Assembly: GCA_963976795.1 (NCBI GenBank)
Contig: CAXBLT010000011.1
Location: 1-64,000, forward strand
DNA length: 64,000 nucleotides
Direction: 5' to 3'
Source of the DNA: UBA7359 sp963976795
GTDB taxonomy: Bacteria > Pseudomonadota > Gammaproteobacteria > Eutrophobiales > Eutrophobiaceae
Position 1 is the first letter of the stretch; each line of letters begins with the position of its first letter. The position numbers and the translations under genes are program-made. Below the pieces are notes generated by a model. It was not told where the DNA came from. It ran no database searches and saw only the letters and a program-made list of their open reading frames with translations. Shown in pieces: positions 26,357 to 34,826 of the stretch.

Positions 26357-27244
26357 ATGATTACTCGTAATTTTAACAATGTACTTATATTTTTAGTCTT
26401 CTCATTCTCATTTATTAATACCGCGTTCGCTAATGGACATGAGCTTGAACTGATGTGGGAAGTAAGCGGTTTAGCCAACCCGGAGTCCGTTGTTTATGAT
26501 CCTGTCCTTAATCATTTATATGTTTCCAATGTTAATGGCGGCCCTTTCGATAAAGATGGCAATGGTTATATTTCTATCGTTTCAATGGACGGCAGAATTA
26601 TCAATGAAAAATGGGTAACTGGTTTAGATGGCCCCAAAGGTCTCGCGCTTTCTGGACGCACATTATATACCGCTGACATTGATGCACTTGTTGCGATAGA
26701 TGTTAATCATGGCCGCATCACTGATAGATATAAGGTAGAAGATCCCAAGTTCACCAACGATCTGGCAGCTGCACCAAACGGTGACATTTATATGTCCGAT
26801 ACGATGGCCAATCGTATTTATCTATTATCAGGAGACAGCTTTAGCATCTGGATAGAATCTGATGCGTTGGAAGCCCCAAATGGTTTAGATGTAGTGGGCG
26901 ATGATCTCATTCTCGGCGCTTGGGGTGTAATGACGGATGGTTTTGCCACGGCTGTTGCTGGGCACTTAAAGCGTATCTCGATTCAGGATAAATCGATCAC
27001 CTCAATTGGTGACGGATCGCCTGTCGGCAATCTTGATGGCGTTGAAGTCGATAAAGATAGCGGCTTCTATGTCACCGACTGGATGAACGGCAAACTGTTC
27101 CACATTTCAAGCGCTGGTGAAGTTAAAGAAATACTTTCGCTCAAGCAAGGCAGTGCCGATCATGAATTTATTATCGAGAAAGACTTGATGTTTATTCCGA
27201 TGATGAATGACAACATCATGTATGGCTATAAAGTTAAACATTAA
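26357..27244 (+). CDS. Secreted SMP-30/NHL-like beta-propeller protein
   Basis: A 295-residue protein with a Sec signal peptide ending at INTAFANG and a strong AAGGAG site before the ATG. The rest is a repeated beta-propeller: LANPESVVYDPVLNHLYVSN, GLDGPKGLALSGRTLYTADI, FTNDLAAAPNGDIYMSDT, EAPNGLDVVGDDLI and NLDGVEVDKDSGFYVTDW. This matches SMP-30/gluconolactonase-type propellers, which are lactonases or strictosidine-synthase-like enzymes. It follows the periplasmic molybdenum hydroxylase by 148 bases on the same strand and could hydrolyse a lactone product, but this is only an inference from position. Confidence 0.8.
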   Translation: MITRNFNNVLIFLVFSFSFINTAFANGHELELMWEVSGLANPESVVYDPVLNHLYVSNVNGGPFDKDGNGYISIVSMDGRIINEKWVTGLDGPKGLALSGRTLYTADIDALVAIDVNHGRITDRYKVEDPKFTNDLAAAPNGDIYMSDTMANRIYLLSGDSFSIWIESDALEAPNGLDVVGDDLILGAWGVMTDGFATAVAGHLKRISIQDKSITSIGDGSPVGNLDGVEVDKDSGFYVTDWMNGKLFHISSAGEVKEILSLKQGSADHEFIIEKDLMFIPMMNDNIMYGYKVKH

Positions 27245-27251
27245 ATGAGTG

Positions 27252-27287
27252 CTTATCAACGTCACCAGGTTTGGTGGCGTTGATAAG
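27252..27287. terminator. Long hairpin between convergent genes
   Basis: CTTATCAACG and CGTTGATAAG with inner CACCA/TGGTG form a stem of about 16 bp around a GGTT loop. It starts seven bases after a stop codon and lies before the convergent 54-residue gene. A T-run is weak on both sides, so it is a likely bidirectional terminator or RNA-end stabiliser. Confidence 0.65.
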
Positions 27288-27331
27288 ATTAAAATACTAT
27301 GAATAAAAAATGCCAGTAAAACAGACTTTAC

Positions 27332-27496
27332 CTAAACTCCTGCCGCTTTTTTTATTGCTTCAACCTCAGCTTCCCAACGTTTAACTGCCTTCTCGTAATA
27401 AACAAACACACAATTTTCACAGCCACTATCACAGCACTCTGAAGGACTAGGCCTATCCGGTTTGTCTGGTAACTTTAATGCGGTTTTCTTATTCAT
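27332..27496 (-). CDS. Oxidoreductase-like domain protein (54 aa)
   Basis: A short gene of 54 codons, starting with the ATG at 27496. The product carries the compact Cys motif of the oxidoreductase-like (PF09791-type) family: PDKPDRP, then SECCDSGCENCVFVYYEK with four cysteines in a CC-x3-C-x2-C pattern, then a charged helix KRWEAEVEAIKKAAG. Such proteins are small and cytosolic in bacteria, and their function is unknown. It lies 117 bases downstream of ychF on the same strand. I recognise it by motif only, and its ribosome site is weak. Confidence 0.75.
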   Translation of the reverse strand: MNKKTALKLPDKPDRPSPSECCDSGCENCVFVYYEKAVKRWEAEVEAIKKAAGV

Positions 27497-27612
27497 TGAA
27501 TGTAGTTGAAGTAAACAATTGATTGCTACCTTTTAATAATTTTGGATCTGGAGTCGCAACTGTAAATTCCTGTCAGTTGTCTAGCGAACCTATACCAAAG
27601 AGCAGTTATGCT

Positions 27613-28704
27613 TTAGACATTAAACCGGAATAAAACCACGTCACCATCTTTAACAATATATTCTTTGCCTTCTGAACGCCATTTGCCCGCATCTTTAGCA
27701 CCTTGCTCACCCTTATATTCAATATAGTCATCAAAGGCGGTTACTTCAGCACGTATAAAACCACGTTCAAAATCAGTATGTATCACAGCGGCCGCCTTTG
27801 GCGCAGTCGCTCCAATAGGTATGGTCCATGCACGTACTTCTTTTGGTCCTGCTGTAAAATACGTTTGCAAACTAAGCAATTTATAACCAGCTCGAATGAT
27901 ACGATTAAGCCCTGGTTCTTCCATTCCCAGTGCTTCCAAAAATTCCTGTTTTTCATCATCTTCTAATTGAGAAACTTCGGCCTCTATAGAAGCACACACA
28001 GGAATCAGTTGCGCATCTTCTTTATCCGCAAGCGCCTGCAGTTTCTCTAACCATGGGTTTGAATCCAGGCCATCTTCTTCAACATTGGCTATATATAGTG
28101 TCGGTTTAAGCGTTAACAATTGTAATCTTTTTATAGACTCCAAATCGTCTTCGGATAATTCCATTGAACGCACCGGTAATCCTTGATCAAGGTGTGTCAT
28201 TAAAGCTTCAAGTTGTTGCTCTTCCTGCTTCGCTGTTTTATCACCACTACGACCTAACTTCATCGCTTTCTGTAAAGCCTTACTCACTGTTTCTTGGTCA
28301 GCCAGACATAACTCAGTATTAATCACCTCAATATCTGAAATGGGATCAACCTTCCCTGCGACGTGCACAATATTGTCATCATCAAAACAACGTACTACCT
28401 GGGCAATTGCATGAGTTTCACGAATATTGGCAAGAAACTTATTCCCCAGTCCTTCTCCTTTAGACGCACCCTCGACCAGTCCAGCAATATCAACAAACTC
28501 CATCGTCGTTGGCACAACCTTTTGGGGGGTCGTAATACCTGCTAATTGATCTAGCCGAGCATCAGGCATAGCAACCACACCGACGTGTGGATCAATAGTA
28601 CAAAAAGGATAGTTTTCCGCGTCTATCGCAGAGTTTGTCAAAGCATTAAAGAGAGTTGATTTACCTACATTCGGCAAACCAACAATGCCACATTTAAATC
28701 CCAT
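27613..28704 (-). CDS. ychF: Ribosome-binding ATPase YchF
   Basis: A 363-residue Obg-family P-loop protein that prefers ATP and associates with ribosomes; it is involved in stress responses. G1 is GIVGLPNVGKSTLFNALT near residues 5-22, followed by the switch region TIDPHVGVV, then DIAGLVEGASKGEGLGNKFL. The specificity motif is the unusual NVEED, and the TGS-like C-terminal domain contains TYFTAGPKEVRAWTI. It follows pth by 18 bases, the pth-ychF order of E. coli, and shares its transcript. Confidence 0.97.
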   Translation of the reverse strand: MGFKCGIVGLPNVGKSTLFNALTNSAIDAENYPFCTIDPHVGVVAMPDARLDQLAGITTPQKVVPTTMEFVDIAGLVEGASKGEGLGNKFLANIRETHAIAQVVRCFDDDNIVHVAGKVDPISDIEVINTELCLADQETVSKALQKAMKLGRSGDKTAKQEEQQLEALMTHLDQGLPVRSMELSEDDLESIKRLQLLTLKPTLYIANVEEDGLDSNPWLEKLQALADKEDAQLIPVCASIEAEVSQLEDDEKQEFLEALGMEEPGLNRIIRAGYKLLSLQTYFTAGPKEVRAWTIPIGATAPKAAAVIHTDFERGFIRAEVTAFDDYIEYKGEQGAKDAGKWRSEGKEYIVKDGDVVLFRFNV

Positions 28705-28722
28705 AACGTGTGTTCCGTAATT

Positions 28723-29328
28723 TTAAGATGATGAGTCGGACTCAGGCTTTTTCTTCTTGTTCAGATCTGTCATCAATTTATTGAGGTTGTCCTGAAAAAA
28801 CTGGTCACTTTTTTCAAGCGCCAATGAAAATGAATCTATTATTTGATTTTCCTCATCCGCACCTGCACGTCCCAAAACATAAGGGACAACCTTATCTTTA
28901 CTGCCAGGGTGCCCAACACCAATCCTTAGTCGTAAAAATTCGCTACTACCAGTCCGTTGAATAATGTCACGCAAGCCGTTATGTCCGCCGTGACCGCCAC
29001 CTTTCTTGAGTCGTGTTGTACCGGGCATTAAATCAATCTCATCATGAACAACCATAACTTGATCAATTGATAGTTTGTAGTAATTCATCAACGCTTGCAC
29101 AGCAGCACCACTGTCATTCATGTAGGTCTGTGGTTTACAAAGCCAGCAATCTATCGAACCACTTTGGTATCGACAGACTTCTGCTTGAAACTTTTTATCA
29201 GGGGAGAAACTCAGGGAAAATTTATTTGCCAACGCATCGACAAACCAAAAACCAGCGTTATGCCGCGTCATTAAATATTCTGGGCCCGGATTACCCAGGC
29301 CCACAATTAATTTTAAAGGTGTCGCCAC
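28723..29328 (-). CDS. pth: Peptidyl-tRNA hydrolase
   Basis: Pth recycles tRNA by cleaving peptidyl-tRNA that drops off ribosomes. The 201-residue protein has the catalytic His in MTRHNAGFWFVDALA, the Asp in VVHDEIDLMPG, the GGGHGGHNGLRDI loop and FLRLRIGVGHPG. The tail is rich in Lys and Asp and somewhat longer than in E. coli. It starts six bases after the rplY stop; the rplY-pth-ychF arrangement indicates one operon. All key residues are present. Confidence 0.97.
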   Translation of the reverse strand: MATPLKLIVGLGNPGPEYLMTRHNAGFWFVDALANKFSLSFSPDKKFQAEVCRYQSGSIDCWLCKPQTYMNDSGAAVQALMNYYKLSIDQVMVVHDEIDLMPGTTRLKKGGGHGGHNGLRDIIQRTGSSEFLRLRIGVGHPGSKDKVVPYVLGRAGADEENQIIDSFSLALEKSDQFFQDNLNKLMTDLNKKKKPESDSSS

Positions 29329-29334
29329 TCAGGA

Positions 29335-30009
29335 TCAGCTTTCGCTGTCTTTTGAGCCTTCTTCGTCAGCTGCAGCGGCAACGTCACCTTCCTCACCTTC
29401 AACTGCGACTGAATCTTCTTCTTCAGCAACAACTTTCGGCGCATGCACAGAAGCAACAGGTTGAGCAGCATCGCCACCATGTAAGAGACTATGAATATCT
29501 ACGCCTTCTGGTAACTTCAGATCAGATAGATGCAAAGTATCATTGAGATTGACTTCCAACATATCAACTTCGATATATTCAGGCAGATCTTTTGGCAAAC
29601 AGACAATATCTATGTCGGTCATAAGATGGCTTATGACACCACCTTCATTTTTAACACCAGCACATTTCTCTTCATTAATATAATGTAATGGAATACGCAT
29701 GGTCAGGGTTTCATTAGCATCTACACGTAACAAATCAATATGCAAAAGTGAGCGCTTATAAGGATGACGCTGCAGATCTTTCAAGACGACACTTTCTGTT
29801 TCACTACCAATCTTTAGGGACAGGATCTGTGAATAGAAAGCCTCATGCTCAAGATTATGCATTACGGCATTATGTTGCAGCGTAATCATGCTGGCTTCTT
29901 TACTGGTACCGTAAACAATACCGGGTAATTTGCCGTCACGGCGTAGGCGGCGGCTCGCACCTTTCCCTACATCTGTCCGTGCTTCGGCGATGAGTTCAAA
30001 TTCATTCAT
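29335..30009 (-). CDS. rplY: 50S ribosomal protein L25, general stress (CTC) form
   Basis: A 224-residue L25 of the long TL5/CTC type, which binds 5S rRNA. The N-terminal L25 domain has ELIAEARTDVGKGASRRLRR, GKLPGIVYG and RHPYKRSLLHIDLLRVD. The C-terminal beta domain follows to about residue 185, then an acidic tail with repeated Glu, Asp and Ala. An AAGGAG site precedes the ATG. It lies between prs and pth on the same strand, an order seen in many gammaproteobacteria. Translation of this highly expressed gene may couple to pth. Confidence 0.96.
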   Translation of the reverse strand: MNEFELIAEARTDVGKGASRRLRRDGKLPGIVYGTSKEASMITLQHNAVMHNLEHEAFYSQILSLKIGSETESVVLKDLQRHPYKRSLLHIDLLRVDANETLTMRIPLHYINEEKCAGVKNEGGVISHLMTDIDIVCLPKDLPEYIEVDMLEVNLNDTLHLSDLKLPEGVDIHSLLHGGDAAQPVASVHAPKVVAEEEDSVAVEGEEGDVAAAADEEGSKDSES

Positions 30010-30106
30010 TTTATTACTACTCCTTAATATTTAAGGGTTATTGATTACCTCCTGAACGCGACCAATCAGGAGAATTTTTGCAAAATTAAAGGCTAATCCT
30101 GAAAGC

Positions 30107-31060
30107 CTAGTCTAAAAACATAGAGCTTAGGGATTCGCCTTCTGCGATACGACGCATACTCTCAGCCAACATTGCTGCCACGCTAAGTTGTCGAATTCGA
30201 TCACAGCTCGCTGCCTCTGAGCGAAGCGGGATTGTATCTGTTACTACCAATTCATCAAGTCTTGAGTTCTCTATATTTTTAATAGCATTGCCGGAAAGCA
30301 CAGGGTGAGTACAGTAGGCAACCACTTTTACCGCTCCAAAATCCTTCAAAGCCCCAGCTGCATTACATAATGTACCTGCCGTATCGACCAAATCGTCAAT
30401 AATCACACAAGTACGACCATCCACATCACCGATTATATTCATAATCTCTGATTCGTTCGGATTTGGACGTCTTTTATCAATAATCGCCAACTCTGTGTCA
30501 TCCAGACGCTTTGCCAAGGCTCGAGCACGGACCACACCACCTACATCGGGAGAAACTACCATTAAATCAGGATACTTATGCTTCCAGAGATCCCCCAATA
30601 ACACCGGCGAGCCATAGACGTTGTCTAGAGGAATATCAAAAAACCCCTGGATCTGGTCTGCATGCAAGTCGACTGTTAATACCCTGTCTATGCCTGCCGA
30701 AGCAATCATGTTAGCAACCACTTTTGCGGTTATCGGCACGCGTGATGAGCGTGAACGTCGATCCTGGCGCGCATAACCCAAGTAAGGGATAACCGCGGTT
30801 ATTCGGGTTGCTGAAGCCCGACGCAAGGCATCGGCCATGACCAATAATTCCATCAAATTATCGTTTGTCGGTGCGCAGACGGGTTGCATGATATAAGCAT
30901 CTCGACCACGGACATTTTCATTGATTTCAACCATGACTTCGCCATCGCTGAATTGGCCAACCGTGATTTTACCCAACGGAATATTCAAATACTCCGCTGC
31001 TTCTTGCGCTAATTTTGGATTTGCATTACCACTGAACAACATCATATTGGAGATGGACAT
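30107..31060 (-). CDS. prs: Ribose-phosphate pyrophosphokinase
   Basis: Prs makes PRPP from ribose 5-phosphate and ATP for nucleotide, histidine and tryptophan synthesis. The 317-residue protein has GKFSDGEV-like QFSDGEVMVEINENVRG, the ATP loop YLGYARQDRRSRSR-like region, VDLHADQIQGFF and the PRPP-binding VIIDDLVDTAGT. Length and motifs are normal for class I enzymes. The nearby tRNA-Gln gene and ispE lie just upstream on the same strand, matching the ispE-tRNA-prs order widely seen in gammaproteobacteria. Confidence 0.97.
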   Translation of the reverse strand: MSISNMMLFSGNANPKLAQEAAEYLNIPLGKITVGQFSDGEVMVEINENVRGRDAYIMQPVCAPTNDNLMELLVMADALRRASATRITAVIPYLGYARQDRRSRSSRVPITAKVVANMIASAGIDRVLTVDLHADQIQGFFDIPLDNVYGSPVLLGDLWKHKYPDLMVVSPDVGGVVRARALAKRLDDTELAIIDKRRPNPNESEIMNIIGDVDGRTCVIIDDLVDTAGTLCNAAGALKDFGAVKVVAYCTHPVLSGNAIKNIENSRLDELVVTDTIPLRSEAASCDRIRQLSVAAMLAESMRRIAEGESLSSMFLD

Positions 31061-31091
31061 GAACTTTTGTTCTCCAGACTATTTAAAAATA

Positions 31092-31168
31092 TGGCTGGGG
31101 TACGAGGACTCGAACCTCGGAATGCATGGATCAAAACCATGTGCCTTAACCAGCTTGGCCATACCCCA
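31092..31168 (-). tRNA. tRNA-Gln (anticodon TTG)
   Basis: A 77-base cloverleaf on the minus strand. The acceptor stem is TGGGGTA with TACCCCA, followed by discriminator G and an encoded CCA end. The anticodon arm is CATGG-TTTTGAT-CCATG, giving anticodon TTG at positions 34-36, which reads CAA and CAG glutamine codons. The T arm has GGTTCGAATCC. It lies between ispE and prs, the conserved place of this tRNA in many gammaproteobacteria. Confidence 0.97.
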
Positions 31169-31207
31169 TTTAATCGTTTCTAATCTCTTTTTACGAATGA
31201 ACTGTCG

Positions 31208-32062
31208 TTATGCTCTGGATCGTTCAATCGCCAATCGTTCCAATAAGGGAGAGCGATTCATCCCCTTTACAACATAGCCTTGCCAGTTATCCGGCAACTG
31301 TGCTTTCACTGCTGTCGCAGCATGAATATCTGAGAATGGTGCAAACAAACAAGCACCTGTGCCCGTTAGTCGTGCCGGGGCAAATTCTGCCAGCCAATCC
31401 AGCGCATTTGCCACCTCTTTGTAGTGTTTTCGCACTACAGATTCACAGTCATTTATCCCCCCTCTTTCGAGGAAGGCGCGTATTGTGATTGGCGATGTAT
31501 TCCGTGTCAAATCTTCTGCATTAAATACTGTCTCGGTAGCGACGCCACACCCCGGATGCACGACAAGATAGACGCTTTCTTCTGGCTCAATTGGGGTCAG
31601 ATCCTCGCCGACGCCTTCGGCCCAGGCCGCATGTGAATGAATAAATACGGGCACATCGGCCCCGAGTGAAAGTCCAATAGTTGCCAACTCCCTAGTCGAT
31701 AAACCACAACGCCATAATTCATTCAAAGCAACCAGCGTCGTTGCCGCATCTGAACTACCGCCACCTAAACCGCCTCCGGTGGGAATTTTTTTATCTACCT
31801 TTATATCAACCCCTAGTTTACAAGCTGTTTTTGCCTTCAAGGCATGAGCAGCTTTAACAACTAAATCATCCTCGGCAGCAACATCCGTCAGGCTTGAACT
31901 CCGCTCCACTTTATCCGAATCCAAAATAGTAAAATCAATCTCATCGACCAACTCAATAAACTGAAATACGGTTTGTAACAGATGGTAGCCGTCAGACCGC
32001 TGACCCGTTATATGTAAAAATAGATTTAGTTTTGCCGGAGCCGGCCATGCAGGACTATACAA
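31208..32062 (-). CDS. ispE: 4-diphosphocytidyl-2-C-methyl-D-erythritol kinase
   Basis: IspE phosphorylates CDP-methylerythritol in the MEP isoprenoid pathway. The 284-residue GHMP kinase starts with WPAPAKLNLFLHITGQRSDGYHLLQTVF and has the glycine-rich ATP loop PTGGGLGGGSSDAATTL. The GTGACLFAPF motif is near the C-terminus. It lies between lolB and the tRNA-Gln/prs genes, as in most gammaproteobacteria. A 132-base gap separates it from lolB and may contain its own promoter. Confidence 0.96.
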   Translation of the reverse strand: MYSPAWPAPAKLNLFLHITGQRSDGYHLLQTVFQFIELVDEIDFTILDSDKVERSSSLTDVAAEDDLVVKAAHALKAKTACKLGVDIKVDKKIPTGGGLGGGSSDAATTLVALNELWRCGLSTRELATIGLSLGADVPVFIHSHAAWAEGVGEDLTPIEPEESVYLVVHPGCGVATETVFNAEDLTRNTSPITIRAFLERGGINDCESVVRKHYKEVANALDWLAEFAPARLTGTGACLFAPFSDIHAATAVKAQLPDNWQGYVVKGMNRSPLLERLAIERSRA

Positions 32063-32194
32063 TATATTATCCTATTAACCTGTTCTGGTTGATTTCAAGA
32101 ACCAGGATGTATATGTAATACATGAGAACATTGTGCTCTGTAGATATTTGAGTACGGAATTATCGTGGAAAATGTACATTATTCAGCCCAATCA

Positions 32195-32788
32195 TTATGT
32201 TTCCCAACTTTTGATGACTAACTTAAGTTGAATATCATCACTCTTAATAGATATTTTTTCTGGTAAAGAGACACCATTCTGCTCGGTATAACGTAATACA
32301 CTAACATCAAAACCAGACTGCTTCATATTTGTCAGTCGACCTTTATCATCAAGTAACAATTCACTATAGGTCATATAGGGTTCAGGAACGCCACGTACCC
32401 AATACTTTAGACCATTGATATGAATCTTCCAGCCCAGCGCCTGATAGAGTAATTGTTCTGCTGCGTTGGCCTTCGATATTTTATTATCAGGTCCATGCAT
32501 AACAACACCGTCTCGAGTACCTTTTAAGATATAGGTCCCTTGCCCCAATGGTGCAATAACACGTAATTCATAGTCTGCATAGGATTGATCCCAGAGCAAG
32601 GTGGCGGTACCGCTGTCTTTTTCGTTTTTTACTCCCAAACGTCCATTGATATTCCAGGCAGTAATACCATTGATTACAATTTGATGCTCAAGCCATAATT
32701 GCGGTTTTAGGTCTTTATCAATTTTTGGTGCGGAACTACACGCAGCGAGCAGAGATGCTGCCAGTATAAATGGTAAAAATCGAATCAC
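32195..32788 (-). CDS. lolB: Outer-membrane lipoprotein receptor LolB
   Basis: LolB accepts lipoproteins from LolA and inserts them in the outer membrane. The 197-residue protein has a lipobox LAAC with Cys at residue 17 and the LolB fold with WNINGRLGVKN, GTATLLWDQSYADYELRVIAPLGQG and LGWKIHINGLKYWVRGVPEP. Its start codon overlaps the stop of the upstream TPR gene by four bases (ATGA), so the two are translationally coupled. The neighbourhood with ispE and hemA supports the assignment. Confidence 0.93.
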   Translation of the reverse strand: MIRFLPFILAASLLAACSSAPKIDKDLKPQLWLEHQIVINGITAWNINGRLGVKNEKDSGTATLLWDQSYADYELRVIAPLGQGTYILKGTRDGVVMHGPDNKISKANAAEQLLYQALGWKIHINGLKYWVRGVPEPYMTYSELLLDDKGRLTNMKQSGFDVSVLRYTEQNGVSLPEKISIKSDDIQLKLVIKSWET

Positions 32789-34566
32789 GGTTTGAACCGT
32801 TTTATAACATTTAATAATCGGTCATCGGTTGGTGTATCTTTGAGTGCTGTATCCCAAATATCTTTTGCTGCTTGTCTATCTCCCCTGACCCAAAGAACTT
32901 CACCAAGGTGTGCTGCGATTTCTGGATCGTTTCTCAACTCAAGTGCCTTTTGTAAATATTCAACTGCTTCATCCAGCCGGCCAAGACGATATAAAACCCA
33001 TCCCATGCTATCTAGTATATAAAAATCGCTTGGACTTAATTCATAAGCACGCTGTATATAACCATAGGCTTCTTCATATCGATCCGTGCGATCTGCAAGT
33101 GTATATCCCAAGGCATTTAATGCGGTGGCATTATTCGCATCTTCTTCAAGGATAGTTTTGAGATCGGTTTCTAATAAGTCCATACGCCCCATTTTTTCAG
33201 CAAGCATCGCTCGGGAATAGAGTATGTCTACATGACTCTTTTCTTTTATAGCGCCATTAAAAAAGTCCATTGCTTCCTGATAACGCTTGGCATTAATCAG
33301 TATTTCACCTTCGGCCTGTATCAATATAAGCCGGCTAGATCCTCTAGCTTTTTGTATTGAACGAATATTATTCAATGCTTTATCAACATCACCCTGCTTG
33401 GCAAGGATTAAGCTTAAACGAATCCGTGCATCAAGATAGTTTTCGCCGCCATGAACACCCTGATATAAATCATTCGCCTTATCTAACTGATCTCTTTCTT
33501 CTGCTATACGCGCTAAATAATAATTAGCATCAAAAACGCGCTTTTTTAATCCCGTTAAACGTAGAAAGTATTTCTCTGCCTCACCAAGTTGATTAGTCTG
33601 TAGATAAAGTAAACCAAGCGCGTAGAGCACATCAACATTATTTGGTGCTTGTTCCGATAATATTTCAAACTGCCGGCGTGCATCATCAAACCGTTTTGCC
33701 TCTGTCAATAAACGCGCATAAGCCATGCGCATATTAAAATCATCTTTTTTATCCTGAAGAGCAAACTCTATCCACTCCAACGCTTTGTTGGACTCGCCTT
33801 TCTTTTGCAACAAGGCAAGGTAAGTCATTGCTGCTGCATCATTATCTGGTTTCAATTCTAGAATGCGCTCCAGTAAATCCTGTGAACGCTCCATGTCACC
33901 CATTCGGGCAGTAACATGGGCAAAGGCAAACATTGCTTCAGCATCATCCATATGATTTTCCATCAAGCGTTCCATCAATTGTAAAACCGCAACCTGGTTA
34001 TCTTCACGACCAAGAAAACTGGCAATCATCCACAATTTCTGGTCAAACTGGCCATGCGAATTCTTCAAAATAACCTCTAGATGACTTAATGCCTGATCAA
34101 TATTCCCTTCGCGCAAAGTCATCACTGTTAAAACCTGATGAGCATCGGGGTTATTTGGATCTACCTCAGCCCAAAGGCTGGCGGCCTCATAAGCAGACTC
34201 ATTATCACGCGCATAAACGGATATCCGGGTTGCTCGCTCAATGACTACAGGATCTCGGGTCGTTTTGGCTAGATCGAGATAATTATCAACGGCAATATCT
34301 ATTTTTCCGCGTTGCCCGGCTATTTCAGCAAGTAATATTTTAAAAAGGATGTCTTCCGTGAGTTCAATCTTTGGGCGTTCTGGCAATACTCGCTCGGGAA
34401 TTGGCTCAGGTTCAGGCTGAGTGGCAACTGCTTTCACTGCTGTTGTGGGCACCACATTTTCAATGCTGACTTCTTCTTGAGGCACTGTGGTACACGCACC
34501 CACGAAGAAAACCAGCAGGAATGCCGATAATTTAAGTAAAGCTTTATCTGATGAGTATCGAGACAT
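32785..34566 (-). CDS. TPR-repeat lipoprotein
   Basis: A 593-residue lipoprotein with a lipobox VGAC and Cys at residue 25, followed by a Pro/Glu-rich linker and about 12 to 14 tetratricopeptide repeats from about residue 75 to the end. Typical repeat pieces are NALGYTLADRTDRYEEAYGYIQRAYELSPSD and the next one with DSMGWVLYRLGRLDEAVEYLQKALELRNDPEIAAHLGEVLW, cited in part. Proteins of this type next to lolB and hemA are common in gammaproteobacteria but have no settled function. It is divergent from hemA, with 260 bases between that hold no further gene I can see. Confidence 0.88.
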   Translation of the reverse strand: MSRYSSDKALLKLSAFLLVFFVGACTTVPQEEVSIENVVPTTAVKAVATQPEPEPIPERVLPERPKIELTEDILFKILLAEIAGQRGKIDIAVDNYLDLAKTTRDPVVIERATRISVYARDNESAYEAASLWAEVDPNNPDAHQVLTVMTLREGNIDQALSHLEVILKNSHGQFDQKLWMIASFLGREDNQVAVLQLMERLMENHMDDAEAMFAFAHVTARMGDMERSQDLLERILELKPDNDAAAMTYLALLQKKGESNKALEWIEFALQDKKDDFNMRMAYARLLTEAKRFDDARRQFEILSEQAPNNVDVLYALGLLYLQTNQLGEAEKYFLRLTGLKKRVFDANYYLARIAEERDQLDKANDLYQGVHGGENYLDARIRLSLILAKQGDVDKALNNIRSIQKARGSSRLILIQAEGEILINAKRYQEAMDFFNGAIKEKSHVDILYSRAMLAEKMGRMDLLETDLKTILEEDANNATALNALGYTLADRTDRYEEAYGYIQRAYELSPSDFYILDSMGWVLYRLGRLDEAVEYLQKALELRNDPEIAAHLGEVLWVRGDRQAAKDIWDTALKDTPTDDRLLNVIKRFKP

Positions 34567-34826
34567 TTTTGCTATTTATAATTCTATTTTTGTTAGATCA
34601 TTTTGTCAGATCGAGGCTAAAAATAATACTGTGTCAGGGTTAACAATTAATTAAGGAGATAAACATATTATATATTGATTCAAGACAGGGCTATTTGTTC
34701 AGTTGAGTTATATGATTTATATTTGATGTATCAGTCATCGAAATCAATATTTGGCCCGATTTTCCTTGTATTCAGTCACATCATGGCACAGAATTTTCAT
34801 ATAGATATCATTTAATTGCGAATACC

